From a virus, in the IMG/VR virus record IMGVR_UViG_3300046680_000412, positions 1 to 64,000 of that record: a stretch of DNA of 64,000 nucleotides. One strand, written 5' to 3'. This document shows, in pieces, positions 49,801 through 57,563 of the stretch. The notes beneath the pieces were generated by a model. It did not search any database. It saw nothing but the letters and a program-made list of their open reading frames with translations, and was not told the DNA's origin. Position 1 is the first letter of the stretch, and each line of letters starts with the position of its first letter. The translations under genes and the position numbers were made by a program.

Positions 49801-50705
49801 GGGATCGCGCGAAGAAGGCGTCTGACTACACGCCTGAAGAGCGCATGCTTGTCGCAGCCAAGGTCAACCCGCTGGCGTTCGGAGAGCACCCACTCGACGC
49901 GTATCGCGAATTCATGACCGGTCACATTGGCGTGGCGCTCACGCGCATGGATGCCGCCGCCATGAAAGAGCTGGACGGAGAGTCCATCTACGTGGCCGGA
50001 TTGATGCTCGACTCGCGTGTGCAACAGATCGGGGATTTCCACACGGGCGACTTGCCCACCGAGCTCGAACGCAAGCGCATGTTCTGGGGCGCGCGCTATG
50101 CGAATGTGAACTTGGAATGCGACAGCGGCGAGTCGTTCCGGGTGCGGTTTGATTTCGACATTTTCGAATCGCATCGCGAGCTCATCGAGGCCGACTCCGG
50201 CACGCCGATGATCCTGCACGCCACGGTCGACGCGAAATACAACCGCCTCGTAGCGCACTTTGCGATCGACTTGGAACGCTACCGCGTAGCCGTGCGCGCG
50301 GGCGACGAAAGTGGCTTTTGGGATCGCATCGTCGCGGGTGGACATCCGGCGCGCGACTACCCATGGCCGAGCGAGGAAATCGCGAAAAAGCGCCGCTTCA
50401 ATGGGCGCGTGCTGCGCTCGGGCGGCGGCGTGTTCACTGGCGTGGTGACGCACGTGCGAAGGAAGTTCGACAAGAACGGCGACGAAATGGCGTTCTTCGG
50501 GCTACTGGGTGAACGGGGTTTCGTGAACGTGATCGCGTTCGCATCGCAGTGGCACACGATTCGTAAGATCGTGAAACGAGGCAGGTTGCTGTCGATGCCT
50601 GTGGATCGATCCACCGATTCCGAACGGGGCATAGCGTTTTTCTTCAACGGTGGAAAAGTTCGGCACTTGAAAAAACATTCAGCGGACTGGGGCTTGAGCC
50701 CGTAG
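46884..50705 (+). CDS. dnaE: DNA polymerase III alpha-like replicative polymerase (PHP plus Pol III core)
   Basis: 1273 residues, GTG start. Residues 10-280 form the PHP domain with metal-binding residues in place (HLHTHSDMSQLDG, FTEHGSM, QDAHYV), so it may supply 3'-5' exonuclease activity. Pol III motifs: GPGRGSAGG near 414, the catalytic pair in DIDMDFED near 457-464 and the third aspartate in KLDVLGL near 615. Helix-hairpin-helix-like residues SPGMADNLRKAIGKK are near 755, and an OB domain lies near 1165-1225 (FTGVVTHVRRKFDKNGDEMAFFGLLG). The size fits DnaE1-type enzymes. No proofreading epsilon or sliding clamp gene was recognised in the window. Confidence 0.85.
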   Translation: MSDKKTEDFVHLHTHSDMSQLDGCGRVGDYVKAAKERGNPALAFTEHGSMRGYLQLRKEAEKANIKPIYGIEFYVSRDMHRKGVTDEEKATLLAGVKKNDRRATIRAYEDREGIRDRWHTTCWALTQEGMLNLQRLSSKSYVEGFYYKPRVDIDALCEYNEGLAISTGCLNGPAHDSFLQGRRRDALTYVDKLHDAFGDRMYLEIQPHAIEDQARVNQFDVDVLRKRTGAKLLATQDAHYVNPEDSHAHDVLLCIGTGAKVSDKDRFRFDGDEFYFRTRAQMRDAFIRHHGYLRKSQIREALDSTIELAERSDVKIEIDYLRALLPSPGIPAKYEGDDFRFLKDICLDGWTWRGIPARARSYAHKHGIPAGDALGRYAERLKIELTALKRQRLILYFLVVRDLYAFARKEEIFCGPGRGSAGGSLVAYLLGITSIDPIEHGLLFERFINPDRHDLPDIDMDFEDSRRREVIDYLVKKYGNDKVCQIATVGRLSGKSVLRDVSRVLGVPLSEVNAIGPSILERPDGHPREFNTLEDSFKEFDACRAFDKRYPAVRKYASKLEGMAKTLGIHAAGVVVSPVTLTDIIPLEIRKHKGQDIKVSAIDMNEIASVGLVKLDVLGLRTLTVIRDCVNAIKERHGVKLDMERIEMNDPAVLARFTAHDFGGVFQYDTPSAYKICQDVKFEDFEDIAAMTALNRPGATRSGLAERYLVRKKDKRKRDEVDFHPLINQICADTLGVIVYQEHVIKIFTEVAGFSPGMADNLRKAIGKKKAEELKAARVDFVAGCEKRHGIADKLANKIFGAIEAFGAYGFNKSHATAYATIAYWCQWLKVHYLTEFYWALLRNEPDSAHLKALAKEAKRAGIKILNPHVSFSRDVFSIDPKGNVRGSLVDIKGVGKGAAATVMENQPFRSFLDFAKRVDRRRCNRGVVVVLIKAGAFDGLIPNQKFFEAHLDELWKAFTKKRSRREAIYDFWDRAKKASDYTPEERMLVAAKVNPLAFGEHPLDAYREFMTGHIGVALTRMDAAAMKELDGESIYVAGLMLDSRVQQIGDFHTGDLPTELERKRMFWGARYANVNLECDSGESFRVRFDFDIFESHRELIEADSGTPMILHATVDAKYNRLVAHFAIDLERYRVAVRAGDESGFWDRIVAGGHPARDYPWPSEEIAKKRRFNGRVLRSGGGVFTGVVTHVRRKFDKNGDEMAFFGLLGERGFVNVIAFASQWHTIRKIVKRGRLLSMPVDRSTDSERGIAFFFNGGKVRHLKKHSADWGLSP

Positions 50706-50725
50706 TTACATGGAAGAAGGCACAC

Positions 50726-51070
50726 ATGGCAGGCATTCACGAAATAGCAAAAGCGGCAGGGATCAAGCCCGACGTTGTGACCGATATTTTCGAAGCGGTG
50801 TTTCAGCTGGTGCGCTCCGGAGAGCTGGTGCGCGTCTCGGGATTCGGCTCGTTCGAGCGAAAGACGTTTCCGGGTCGGACCGTCAAAAGCCCTGTGATCA
50901 ACGAGGGCGAGCCCACGACGTTCGGCGAGTCGTATCGCATGGCGTTCCGCCAAAGCGATCAGGCCAAGCGCCGGCTGAACATGAGTCGTCGTAAGCGCGA
51001 GGCGAAGCGTGCGGCGGCCGAAGAAGCGAAGGGCAAGAAAAAGAAGAAGGCCAAGAAGGATCGGAAATGA
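50726..51070 (+). CDS. HU/IHF-like DNA-binding protein with Lys-rich tail
   Basis: 114 residues. Residues 1-90 match the HU family: an N-terminal helical pair (IHEIAKAAGIKPDVVTDIFEAVFQLV), GELVRVSGFGSFERKTFPGRTVKSP in the beta arm region and MAFRQSDQAKRRLN in the C-terminal helix. A 25-residue Lys/Arg/Ala tail follows, recalling the basic tails of some actinobacterial and phage HU proteins. HU bends DNA and assists replication initiation and packaging. ATG start, 20 bases after the polymerase gene. Confidence 0.8.
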   Translation: MAGIHEIAKAAGIKPDVVTDIFEAVFQLVRSGELVRVSGFGSFERKTFPGRTVKSPVINEGEPTTFGESYRMAFRQSDQAKRRLNMSRRKREAKRAAAEEAKGKKKKKAKKDRK

Positions 51071-51726
51071 GCGAGACCGAGCCCGAATATGCGGCGCGCT
51101 TTGCGCGCCAGAAAATAAAGGTTGCCGGCACGGCGATCGACGTGTTGATTCTCGGCGACGGTTCGGAGCTCGCGATCAGCGAGAACTTGTCCGACGACAT
51201 GGATCGGGTGTCTGCACAGTTGGCATATTGGGGTTCGGTGCTCGCGGAGGCCAGCGCGGAGAAAGTGCAGGTCGACGCATTCTACCGGCGCTTTCGCGCG
51301 AGCTGTGCGGAGGCGGTGCTGCAGCGCGATCCGAAGGCGGCCGAGTGGAAGGTCAAGAACGCAATCGAGGCTACGGACGGCTTCATTCAGCACAAGAATG
51401 CGATCGCTATGGCCGAGCGCAACGTGGGCATTTTGGAAGCCATGGTGCGGGCATTCGACAAGAAGGCCAATCAGCTGCAGAGCAAGGGCGCGCGCGTACG
51501 CTCGGAGCTCAATGCGACAGGCATGACGACGCCGGAGGTGCCGCGTACGCCGCGCGGCTGGAATCTGTCGGGTCGAGGCAGCGACAGCGACGACGAGCGG
51601 TATGTCTCTTCGCCAGCGGAGGGCGTCCGAAGACCCTCGCAAGAAGAAAAGATCAGGCGAATGGAAGAGATCAACAGTGCGCGCGATAAGAGCAAGGCGG
51701 CACGGAAAAAGGGAAAGAGAACATGA
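51067..51726 (+). CDS. Hypothetical helical protein between HU and SSB genes
   Basis: 219 residues, ATG start overlapping the HU stop (ATGA). A short beta start (IKVAGTAIDVLILGDGSELAI) is followed by long helices from about 45 to 150 that could form a coiled coil, then a disordered Pro/Ser/Asp-rich region and a Lys/Arg-rich C-terminus. The position between HU-like and SSB-like genes and before RecA suggests a role in DNA handling such as recombination mediation (inference). The stop overlaps the next ATG. Confidence 0.55.
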   Translation: MSETEPEYAARFARQKIKVAGTAIDVLILGDGSELAISENLSDDMDRVSAQLAYWGSVLAEASAEKVQVDAFYRRFRASCAEAVLQRDPKAAEWKVKNAIEATDGFIQHKNAIAMAERNVGILEAMVRAFDKKANQLQSKGARVRSELNATGMTTPEVPRTPRGWNLSGRGSDSDDERYVSSPAEGVRRPSQEEKIRRMEEINSARDKSKAARKKGKRT

Positions 51727-53351
51727 GCAGTGGCGTCAACATGGATGCGATGCGTCGCGGTTACGACGAGCAGCAGCGCGGCGGCGGCGAGTATCTAGCC
51801 TTCGAAAAAGGCGAAACGCTCTTGTACATTCACCCACCGTGTCGCGACAACGACAAGCACGCGCTGACCAAGGGCAAGAACTACGTGCCGGTCACGGTGC
51901 ACTACGCCGTCGGCAAGAACAATCGGATGGTGGTCGGTCTCGACGCCGAGACCAATCCGATCATCGAGCATCCGTTCGTCGAAAAAGTGCTTACCAAGCG
52001 CAAGGTGCATCTGACGGGCAAGTGCCCGATGAAGAAAGCACTCGACTCCGGAAAGACGTTTTCGGACGAAGAAGCCGACGAGTCGCGCCCCCAAACAAAG
52101 TATCTTTGGGGTTTCACGCCGATGGGCTTCCGCAAGAAGTCTTCGTCCGATTGGCAGGAGCACGATAAGCAGGGAGAGCCGCAAGTCGGCATGGTCGGAA
52201 AGCAGATCTTCGACGGGATCATGGAGTGCTTTTTCGACAATGGCGACATCAGCGATCCGCGTGCTGCGGTGCTCGTGCGCGTGATCAAGTCGGGGAAGGG
52301 CCGACAGACGAAGTACGAGGTCAAGGTCGATCCGGATACGTCGAAGTCGCCGCGCAAGCTGCCCAAGGCAACGCGCGCTGCGATCGCGAAGTCGATGGCA
52401 GAAGACGGCGACTGCGATCTGTTCCGTGTCGTTGGGAACATGATCAAGTCGCCTGATGAAGTGGTCGCGATCATCAAGGGTGTCGAGGTCGACGAGGATG
52501 TCGACGACGAGGACGATGGAAAGGGAAAAGCCATGAAGAAGGGCGCCAAGAAGGGTAAGCGCGACGACGAAGACGAAGAGCTCGACGACGAAGAAGAGCT
52601 CGACGAAGACGACGACGAAGACGACGAAGGCGATCTCGACGACGACGAGGATGAAGACGACGACGAGCCCAAGGGCAAGAAGTCGAAGGCCAAGTCGAAA
52701 GCCAAGTCGAAGTCCAAGGATGACGACGACGAGGACGACGAGGACGAAGACGACGAGGACGAAGACGACGAGGACGAAGACGACGAGGACGAAGACGACG
52801 AGCCCAAGGGCAAGAAGTCGAAGGCCAAGTCGAAGTCCAAGTCGAAGTCCAAGTCCAAGGACGACGACGAGGACGAAGACGACGAGGACGAAGACGACGA
52901 GGACGAAGACGACGAGGACGAAGACGACGAGCCCAAGGGCAAGAAGTCGAAGACCAAGTCGAAGTCCAAGTCGAAGTCCAAGGACGACGACGAGGACGAC
53001 GAGGACGACGACGAGGACGAAGCCGACGACGAGGACGACGAAGCCGACGACGAGGACGACGAAGACGAGCCCAAGGGCAAGGCCAAAGCGAAGGCCAAGG
53101 GCAAGAAGGGCAAAAAGTCGGACGACGAAGACGACGACCTCGGACTCGATGATCTCGACGACGCGCTGGCCGACCTCGACGACGAAGACGACGACGACGA
53201 GAAGCCCAAGAAAGGCAAGACGGCCGTGAAGAAAAAAGACAAGAAGGGCGACGACACCAAGCCAGCCAAGTCGAAAGACAAGGACAAGGCCAAGGGCAAA
53301 GAAGCCAAGTCGAAAGACAAAGGCAAGTCCGCGAAGAAGGCAAAGAAGTAG
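51723..53351 (+). CDS. Putative ssDNA-binding protein with extreme charged-repeat tail
   Basis: 542 residues. Residues about 25-245 look like a gp32-type ssDNA-binding core: ETLLYIHPPCRDNDKH, LTGKCPMKK, TKYLWGFTPMGFRKK and VGKQIFDGIMECFFDNGDISDP are recognisable as OB-fold and zinc-region-like pieces, but a certain match cannot be claimed. From about residue 250 to the end the protein is a block polyampholyte: Asp/Glu blocks alternate with Lys/Ser/Pro blocks. SSBs normally have one short acidic tail for partner binding, so a 290-residue charged tail is unusual. Position before recA supports a recombination role. Confidence 0.6.
   Translation: MSSGVNMDAMRRGYDEQQRGGGEYLAFEKGETLLYIHPPCRDNDKHALTKGKNYVPVTVHYAVGKNNRMVVGLDAETNPIIEHPFVEKVLTKRKVHLTGKCPMKKALDSGKTFSDEEADESRPQTKYLWGFTPMGFRKKSSSDWQEHDKQGEPQVGMVGKQIFDGIMECFFDNGDISDPRAAVLVRVIKSGKGRQTKYEVKVDPDTSKSPRKLPKATRAAIAKSMAEDGDCDLFRVVGNMIKSPDEVVAIIKGVEVDEDVDDEDDGKGKAMKKGAKKGKRDDEDEELDDEEELDEDDDEDDEGDLDDDEDEDDDEPKGKKSKAKSKAKSKSKDDDDEDDEDEDDEDEDDEDEDDEDEDDEPKGKKSKAKSKSKSKSKSKDDDEDEDDEDEDDEDEDDEDEDDEPKGKKSKTKSKSKSKSKDDDEDDEDDDEDEADDEDDEADDEDDEDEPKGKAKAKAKGKKGKKSDDEDDDLGLDDLDDALADLDDEDDDDEKPKKGKTAVKKKDKKGDDTKPAKSKDKDKAKGKEAKSKDKGKSAKKAKK
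52500..53340 (+). repeat. Charged block repeats in the SSB-like gene
   Basis: Four copies of a unit opening EPKGKxxKxK start at 52665, 52800, 52929 and 53067, i.e. 135, 129 and 138 bases apart. Each is followed by Lys/Ser-rich and then Asp/Glu-rich segments built from GACGAGGACGAAGAC-type 15-base micro-repeats. Slippage on such DNA would change tail length in frame. Confidence 0.85.
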
Positions 53352-53390
53352 TAGTTAGCAGCTGTGCTCACTCACGCGTGAAGGGAACAC

Positions 53391-53426
53391 GGGGCCGGCC
53401 AGTTCAGGCGGCCCCTGTTTTGTTTT
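53391..53426 (+). terminator. Intrinsic terminator ending exactly at the recA start codon
   Basis: GGGGCC (53391-53396) pairs with GGCCCC (53410-53415), one more G-C pair extends the stem, and the run TGTTTTGTTTT (53416-53426) follows. ATG of the next gene is 53427-53429. It is the clearest intrinsic terminator form in the window. Because it directly abuts the start codon, the recA gene has no purine-rich ribosome binding site. Confidence 0.7.
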
Positions 53427-54518
53427 ATGGCCGACAACAAGACCGCCAAGAAGACCAAGAAGTCGAATCGCAAGGCGCGGCTAGAGTCTCCGACGGACAT
53501 CATCGCGGACTACCTCGCCGGCATGGAGAGCGACAAGGACGTCCCGGGCAAGGTGCGCGTCTTGGGCGATGCCGCGTACAAGAAGCGGATTCGCGGTGTT
53601 CTCTCGACACATTCGGCGACGCTCGATGCGGCCATTGGACGCGGCGGCTATCCGCTTTCGCGCGTGGTGATTTTTCACGGCAGGGAAGGCTCGGGTAAAA
53701 CGACGCTTGCGTTGCACGCGTGCGCCGAGGTGCAGCGCCGCGGCGGCGTGGCGGTGTACTTCGACAAAGAACACAAGATGGATCCCGACTACGCTGCCAA
53801 GGTTGGGGTTGATGTCGCGCGCCTGGTGATGCCGCCAGCGAAGACGCTCGAACAAGTGATCGCGTACACGCGGGCGACGATTCGGCGCGCGCGAGAGATA
53901 CGCAAGAAGACCAAGCGCGTCGTGCCGTTCGCGATCGTGGCCGATTCGCTGAACGCCATGAAGGCTTTCGAGACGCTCGACACGCCGACGGGAAAGAAGC
54001 GCTACCCCGCGGAGGCGCGCATTTGGAGCGAAGAGTTGCCGGAGCTGTGCGAAGAGATGGCGAGCGAGAACGTCACGCTGTTTTTCATCTCGCAGGTTCG
54101 CAAGAAGATGAATGTGAAATTTGGCAGTGACGAGGAAATGGCGGGCGGTAATGCGCCGCGCTTCTATGCGTCGCTCATCGTGTACGTGACACGTGTCGGA
54201 ACCGAGAAGACGGGCGACAAGACCAAAATCGGTAGCGTAATCGAAACCGAGTGCAAGAAGAACCAGATCGCTCCGCCGTTCAAGAAGGCGCGATTCGTGA
54301 TCTATTGGAACCGCGGCATCGACTACGAGCATAGCCTTGTGCTGCAGCTCGAAGAGATGGGGCTGGTCAAGAAGAAGCAGGGGCACTTGGTTGTGGGCAA
54401 CATCGAGTTGGGGCAGGGCTACGCCGCGGCGGCGAAGACACTTCGCGAGCGGCCGAAGTTGCGCGCGAAACTGATCGAGTTGTTTTACAAGCGAATGAAA
54501 TGGGAGCAGGCGGCGTGA
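53427..54518 (+). CDS. recA: RecA/UvsX-like recombinase
   Basis: 363 residues. The N-terminal 25 residues are Lys/Arg-rich. Walker A is near 86-93 (GREGSGKTTLA), Walker B near 168-178 (FAIVADSLNAM), then loop regions and a GGNAPRFYASLIVYVTRV stretch as in RecA loop L2 region, and an ATPase-coupled C-terminal domain. The protein catalyses strand exchange, used for repair and recombination-dependent replication. The ATG at 53427 is preceded by a terminator hairpin instead of a ribosome binding site, and no upstream in-frame start exists before a stop at 53379-53381, so expression may depend on termination read-through or a leaderless-type start. Confidence 0.8.
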   Translation: MADNKTAKKTKKSNRKARLESPTDIIADYLAGMESDKDVPGKVRVLGDAAYKKRIRGVLSTHSATLDAAIGRGGYPLSRVVIFHGREGSGKTTLALHACAEVQRRGGVAVYFDKEHKMDPDYAAKVGVDVARLVMPPAKTLEQVIAYTRATIRRAREIRKKTKRVVPFAIVADSLNAMKAFETLDTPTGKKRYPAEARIWSEELPELCEEMASENVTLFFISQVRKKMNVKFGSDEEMAGGNAPRFYASLIVYVTRVGTEKTGDKTKIGSVIETECKKNQIAPPFKKARFVIYWNRGIDYEHSLVLQLEEMGLVKKKQGHLVVGNIELGQGYAAAAKTLRERPKLRAKLIELFYKRMKWEQAA

Positions 54519-55657
54519 GCCAAGCAGAGGCAGACGTTCGTGCCTATCGGTCGCTCAACATCAGCGACATTCACATGAGCAACTCGCTCCCGCACGCCAA
54601 GCAAACCAACGCGCGCGGTGTGACAGACCGCTTGGCCGATCAGTTGGCGCTGTGGCGTCGCGTGTTCGCAGCGGCCGAGCGCGCGCGTTGCGAAGCGATC
54701 TTCATTCAGGGCGATCTGTTCGATCACTCGCGCACCGATGCGATTACCCTGACAGAGACGTTTCGCGCGATAGGCGCGTCACCGGTGCCGGTGTTCATCG
54801 TGCCGGGCAATCATGACGGCGTGAACACGCGTGGCGAGCGCTTCACGGTCGAAGCGCTCTCTGAGCTGCCGCGTTGTCAGTACATGGAAACGGGCTGGGC
54901 CTATCGGCCGCGACCGTGGCTCACGTTCTGGCCGATGGAGTTCAGTCCGCTCGCGCGCACGCGCGAAGCGCTCAAAGCGATGAAGCTGCAGCGCGGCGAG
55001 GTCAACGTGCTTCTGATGCACAACTCAGTCGTGGGCTGCACGCATGGCGGTTGGACATGCGAAGACGGACAGGGCCTGACGCCGGCCGAGTTGACCGAGC
55101 GATTCGATCACGTGCTGTCGGGCCACTTTCACGATCCGCAGTTTTTCGGGCGCAAGCAGAAGGGCCGCTATTTGGGCGCGCCCATGCATCACCGGTTCGA
55201 CGACGTCGGGCGGCCCGCTGGCTTTTGGATCATGGAGTTCCGCAAGGACGGCTCGCGCAAAGAAGTTTTCGTCGACGGCGGCGCGCCGCGCTTTCACACG
55301 GTGCCATTCACCAAAGACCGCGCCGAGCTCAAGGTGCGCCGTGGCGACTACGTACGCGTCATCGTGCGCTGCACGCATGCCAAGCTGGTCAAAAAACAGA
55401 TTGCGGCCGATCGCTACGTCGACACGTTGCGGGAGCAAGGGCTACGCGCGAACTGGATACACGAGCCTGTCTATCACCATGTCTCGCGCATGGCGTCTAC
55501 GGACAGCAGCGGCGCAGCGGAAGTGTTGACGCCCCGCAAGATGGTGCCCGGGTACGTCGAGACTGTGGAGGTCGACACGGCCGGGCTCGATCGTAAAGCG
55601 CTCAAGCGCATGGGTCGTGAAATCTTCACAGCGGTCGAGGGCGAATGGCGCGGCTAG
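54515..55657 (+). CDS. sbcD: SbcD/Mre11-like nuclease
   Basis: 380 residues from the GTG at 54515 (overlaps the recA stop, with GGGAGC upstream). Metallophosphoesterase motifs in order: SDIHM near 17-21, GDLFDH near 66-71, PGNHDG near 96-101, MHNS near 168-171 and SGHFHDP near 202-208. This is the SbcD/Mre11 (T4 gp47) nuclease, partner of the SbcC-like ATPase encoded next. The two process DNA ends and hairpins. The C-terminal 120 residues are basic and probably bind SbcC or DNA. Confidence 0.85.
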   Translation: MSQAEADVRAYRSLNISDIHMSNSLPHAKQTNARGVTDRLADQLALWRRVFAAAERARCEAIFIQGDLFDHSRTDAITLTETFRAIGASPVPVFIVPGNHDGVNTRGERFTVEALSELPRCQYMETGWAYRPRPWLTFWPMEFSPLARTREALKAMKLQRGEVNVLLMHNSVVGCTHGGWTCEDGQGLTPAELTERFDHVLSGHFHDPQFFGRKQKGRYLGAPMHHRFDDVGRPAGFWIMEFRKDGSRKEVFVDGGAPRFHTVPFTKDRAELKVRRGDYVRVIVRCTHAKLVKKQIAADRYVDTLREQGLRANWIHEPVYHHVSRMASTDSSGAAEVLTPRKMVPGYVETVEVDTAGLDRKALKRMGREIFTAVEGEWRG

Positions 55658-57516
55658 TTAGTATGCGAGCCGAGAACTTTGCCGGCTTCGTCGAGTTCGA
55701 TATGGATCTCGGCAAGCAGGGGCTTGTCTTCGTCATCGGCGACAACCGCGACACCGAGGCCGCGACTTCGAACGGCGCATGCAAGTCAGGTTTGTTCAAG
55801 GCGCTCGGCTGGTGTCTGTACGGTGAAGCGATCGACGGCGAGCCAGGTGACCGCGTGATTCATCGCGGCGCCAAGAGCGCGCGCGTGGTCGTGAACTTGA
55901 TGGACGGCGAAGACGCCTACAGCATTGTGCGCGAGCGCTGGAAGCAGAGTCCGAAACTGTATCTCGAAAAAAACGGCGAAGCCGTGACGGCGGCGAAGGC
56001 CGACTTGCAACGCGCGATCAACGCGCTGATCGGTGTGGACTGGGAAGGCTTTCGCAACACCGTTTTGTACGGCCAAGGCGATCGCGATCGCTTCGTCTAT
56101 CCCACGACCAAAGACGCGGAGCGCAAGGGCATCCTGCATCGCATGCTGGGCACAGGTGTGTTTGAGCTGTGCCACGTCGAGGCCAAGCGGCGGCGACTGG
56201 CGATCGACAAGGAGCTCGATCTTGCGCGCGCCAACGTCGAACGTCTGACGCAGCGCATCGACGATCACGATTTGGACGCGCTCTACAAGCGCAAGGAGGG
56301 CCATGCCGACGACGTGGCCGAGCGCGTGCGCGAGCTCACGACAGCGGCCCGGGAGCTTGCGGAGTCTGCAAAGTTAGCCGGGGCCACGATCGATGCGCCA
56401 GCGCTCCGAAGCGAGCTCTCTGAGCTCGACGGCAAGCTTGCGACGGGCCGCACGGCGCGGACTGAAGCCGTGACGGCGCGCGGGGCGGCGAGGGATCAGG
56501 TCAAGGCGGATTCGCAGCACAAGGCCAACCTGACAGCCGAGCTGCGCGCACACACGGCTGCACTGACACAGCTCAAGGGCGAGCGGTGCCCGGTTTGCAC
56601 GGGCGATCTGTCCAAGGGGCACGCCAAGGAGCACAGGGCCGAGCTCTTGGCGCGTGGCGAGGCGCTTGCGGTCGAGCTGCAGGAGGCCGGACGGCGCGAG
56701 CAGGAGGCGCTACGGGCGGAGCGCGGAGCCGAGCGGGCACTCGTCGAGCTCGATGAGCAACAGAGGCGCCTCGGGGAACGTCGCGCGCGCGCCAAGGCGC
56801 AGCTGGATGCGCTCGACACGGCGAAGGAGCGCGTGCGCGAGCTCGCCGCGCGTAGTCGAGAGAAGGCAGAAGAAGCGCGTGTGATCCGGGATGCGCCCAA
56901 CCCGCACCTTGCGCCCTACATGCAGGCGCGAAAGAAGGTTCGGGCGCTGAAGTCAGAGCGCAAGGCCGCGCGCGCGTCGCTCAAGACGTTGGCCGGTGAG
57001 CTCGAACTTTTGACATTTTGGGTGCGCGGCTTCGGGCCGACCGGTATACCTTCGTTCGCGCTCGACGCGGTCATGCCTCTGTTGACCGATCGGGCCAATC
57101 ACTACTTGATGACGCTGGCGTGCGGCGACATATCGATCCACTTCAGCACGCAACGCGAGCTGAAGGGCGGCGAGATGCGCGACGAAATCGGCATCTCTTG
57201 GACGATCGAGGGCATCGAAAACTACCCTCCGAGCGGCGGCCAGTGGAAGAAGATGGAGATCGCCACGAACTTCGCACTGATGGACCTGGTCCGGACGCGT
57301 GAGGGCTCGCACGTGAACATCCTGTGCTTGGACGAATGTCTCGACGGGCTCGACTCCGAGGGGCGCCAGCGCGTGGTTGATCTGCTGCAATCGCTGCGCA
57401 AGGAGCGCGAAAGCATCTTTCTGATCTCGCACGATCCTGATTTGGCAGAGACGTTCGAGCGCACACTGATCGTGGTCAAAGAAAACGGCGTGTCGAGGTT
57501 GGAGCGAGCCATGTGA
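55645..57516 (+). CDS. sbcC: SbcC/Rad50-like ATPase
   Basis: 623 residues, ATG start 13 bases inside the sbcD gene. The Walker A loop reads GDN...TSNGACKSGLF near 34-53, where the usual G-K-S is A-C-K-S. A zinc hook CPVC is near 314-317 between long coiled-coil regions (about 170-310 and 320-440). Walker B is near 559-566 (ILCLDECLDGLDSEG) with the downstream His-containing switch (LISHDPD). It forms the gp46-like ATPase with the SbcD-like nuclease, acting in end resection and replication fork processing. The short length (623) fits phage versions. Confidence 0.8.
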   Translation: MARLVSMRAENFAGFVEFDMDLGKQGLVFVIGDNRDTEAATSNGACKSGLFKALGWCLYGEAIDGEPGDRVIHRGAKSARVVVNLMDGEDAYSIVRERWKQSPKLYLEKNGEAVTAAKADLQRAINALIGVDWEGFRNTVLYGQGDRDRFVYPTTKDAERKGILHRMLGTGVFELCHVEAKRRRLAIDKELDLARANVERLTQRIDDHDLDALYKRKEGHADDVAERVRELTTAARELAESAKLAGATIDAPALRSELSELDGKLATGRTARTEAVTARGAARDQVKADSQHKANLTAELRAHTAALTQLKGERCPVCTGDLSKGHAKEHRAELLARGEALAVELQEAGRREQEALRAERGAERALVELDEQQRRLGERRARAKAQLDALDTAKERVRELAARSREKAEEARVIRDAPNPHLAPYMQARKKVRALKSERKAARASLKTLAGELELLTFWVRGFGPTGIPSFALDAVMPLLTDRANHYLMTLACGDISIHFSTQRELKGGEMRDEIGISWTIEGIENYPPSGGQWKKMEIATNFALMDLVRTREGSHVNILCLDECLDGLDSEGRQRVVDLLQSLRKERESIFLISHDPDLAETFERTLIVVKENGVSRLERAM

Positions 57517-57563
57517 GGGCCACGAATGGATGAAATCTGCGAAGCGCCAAAGGATGGTGTGGC

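Noticed and set aside
51902-53371. Long minus-strand open frame rich in Ser
   Set aside because: It is the reverse of the Asp/Glu/Lys repeat region; codons on that strand are forced by the GAC/GAG/AAG micro-repeats.
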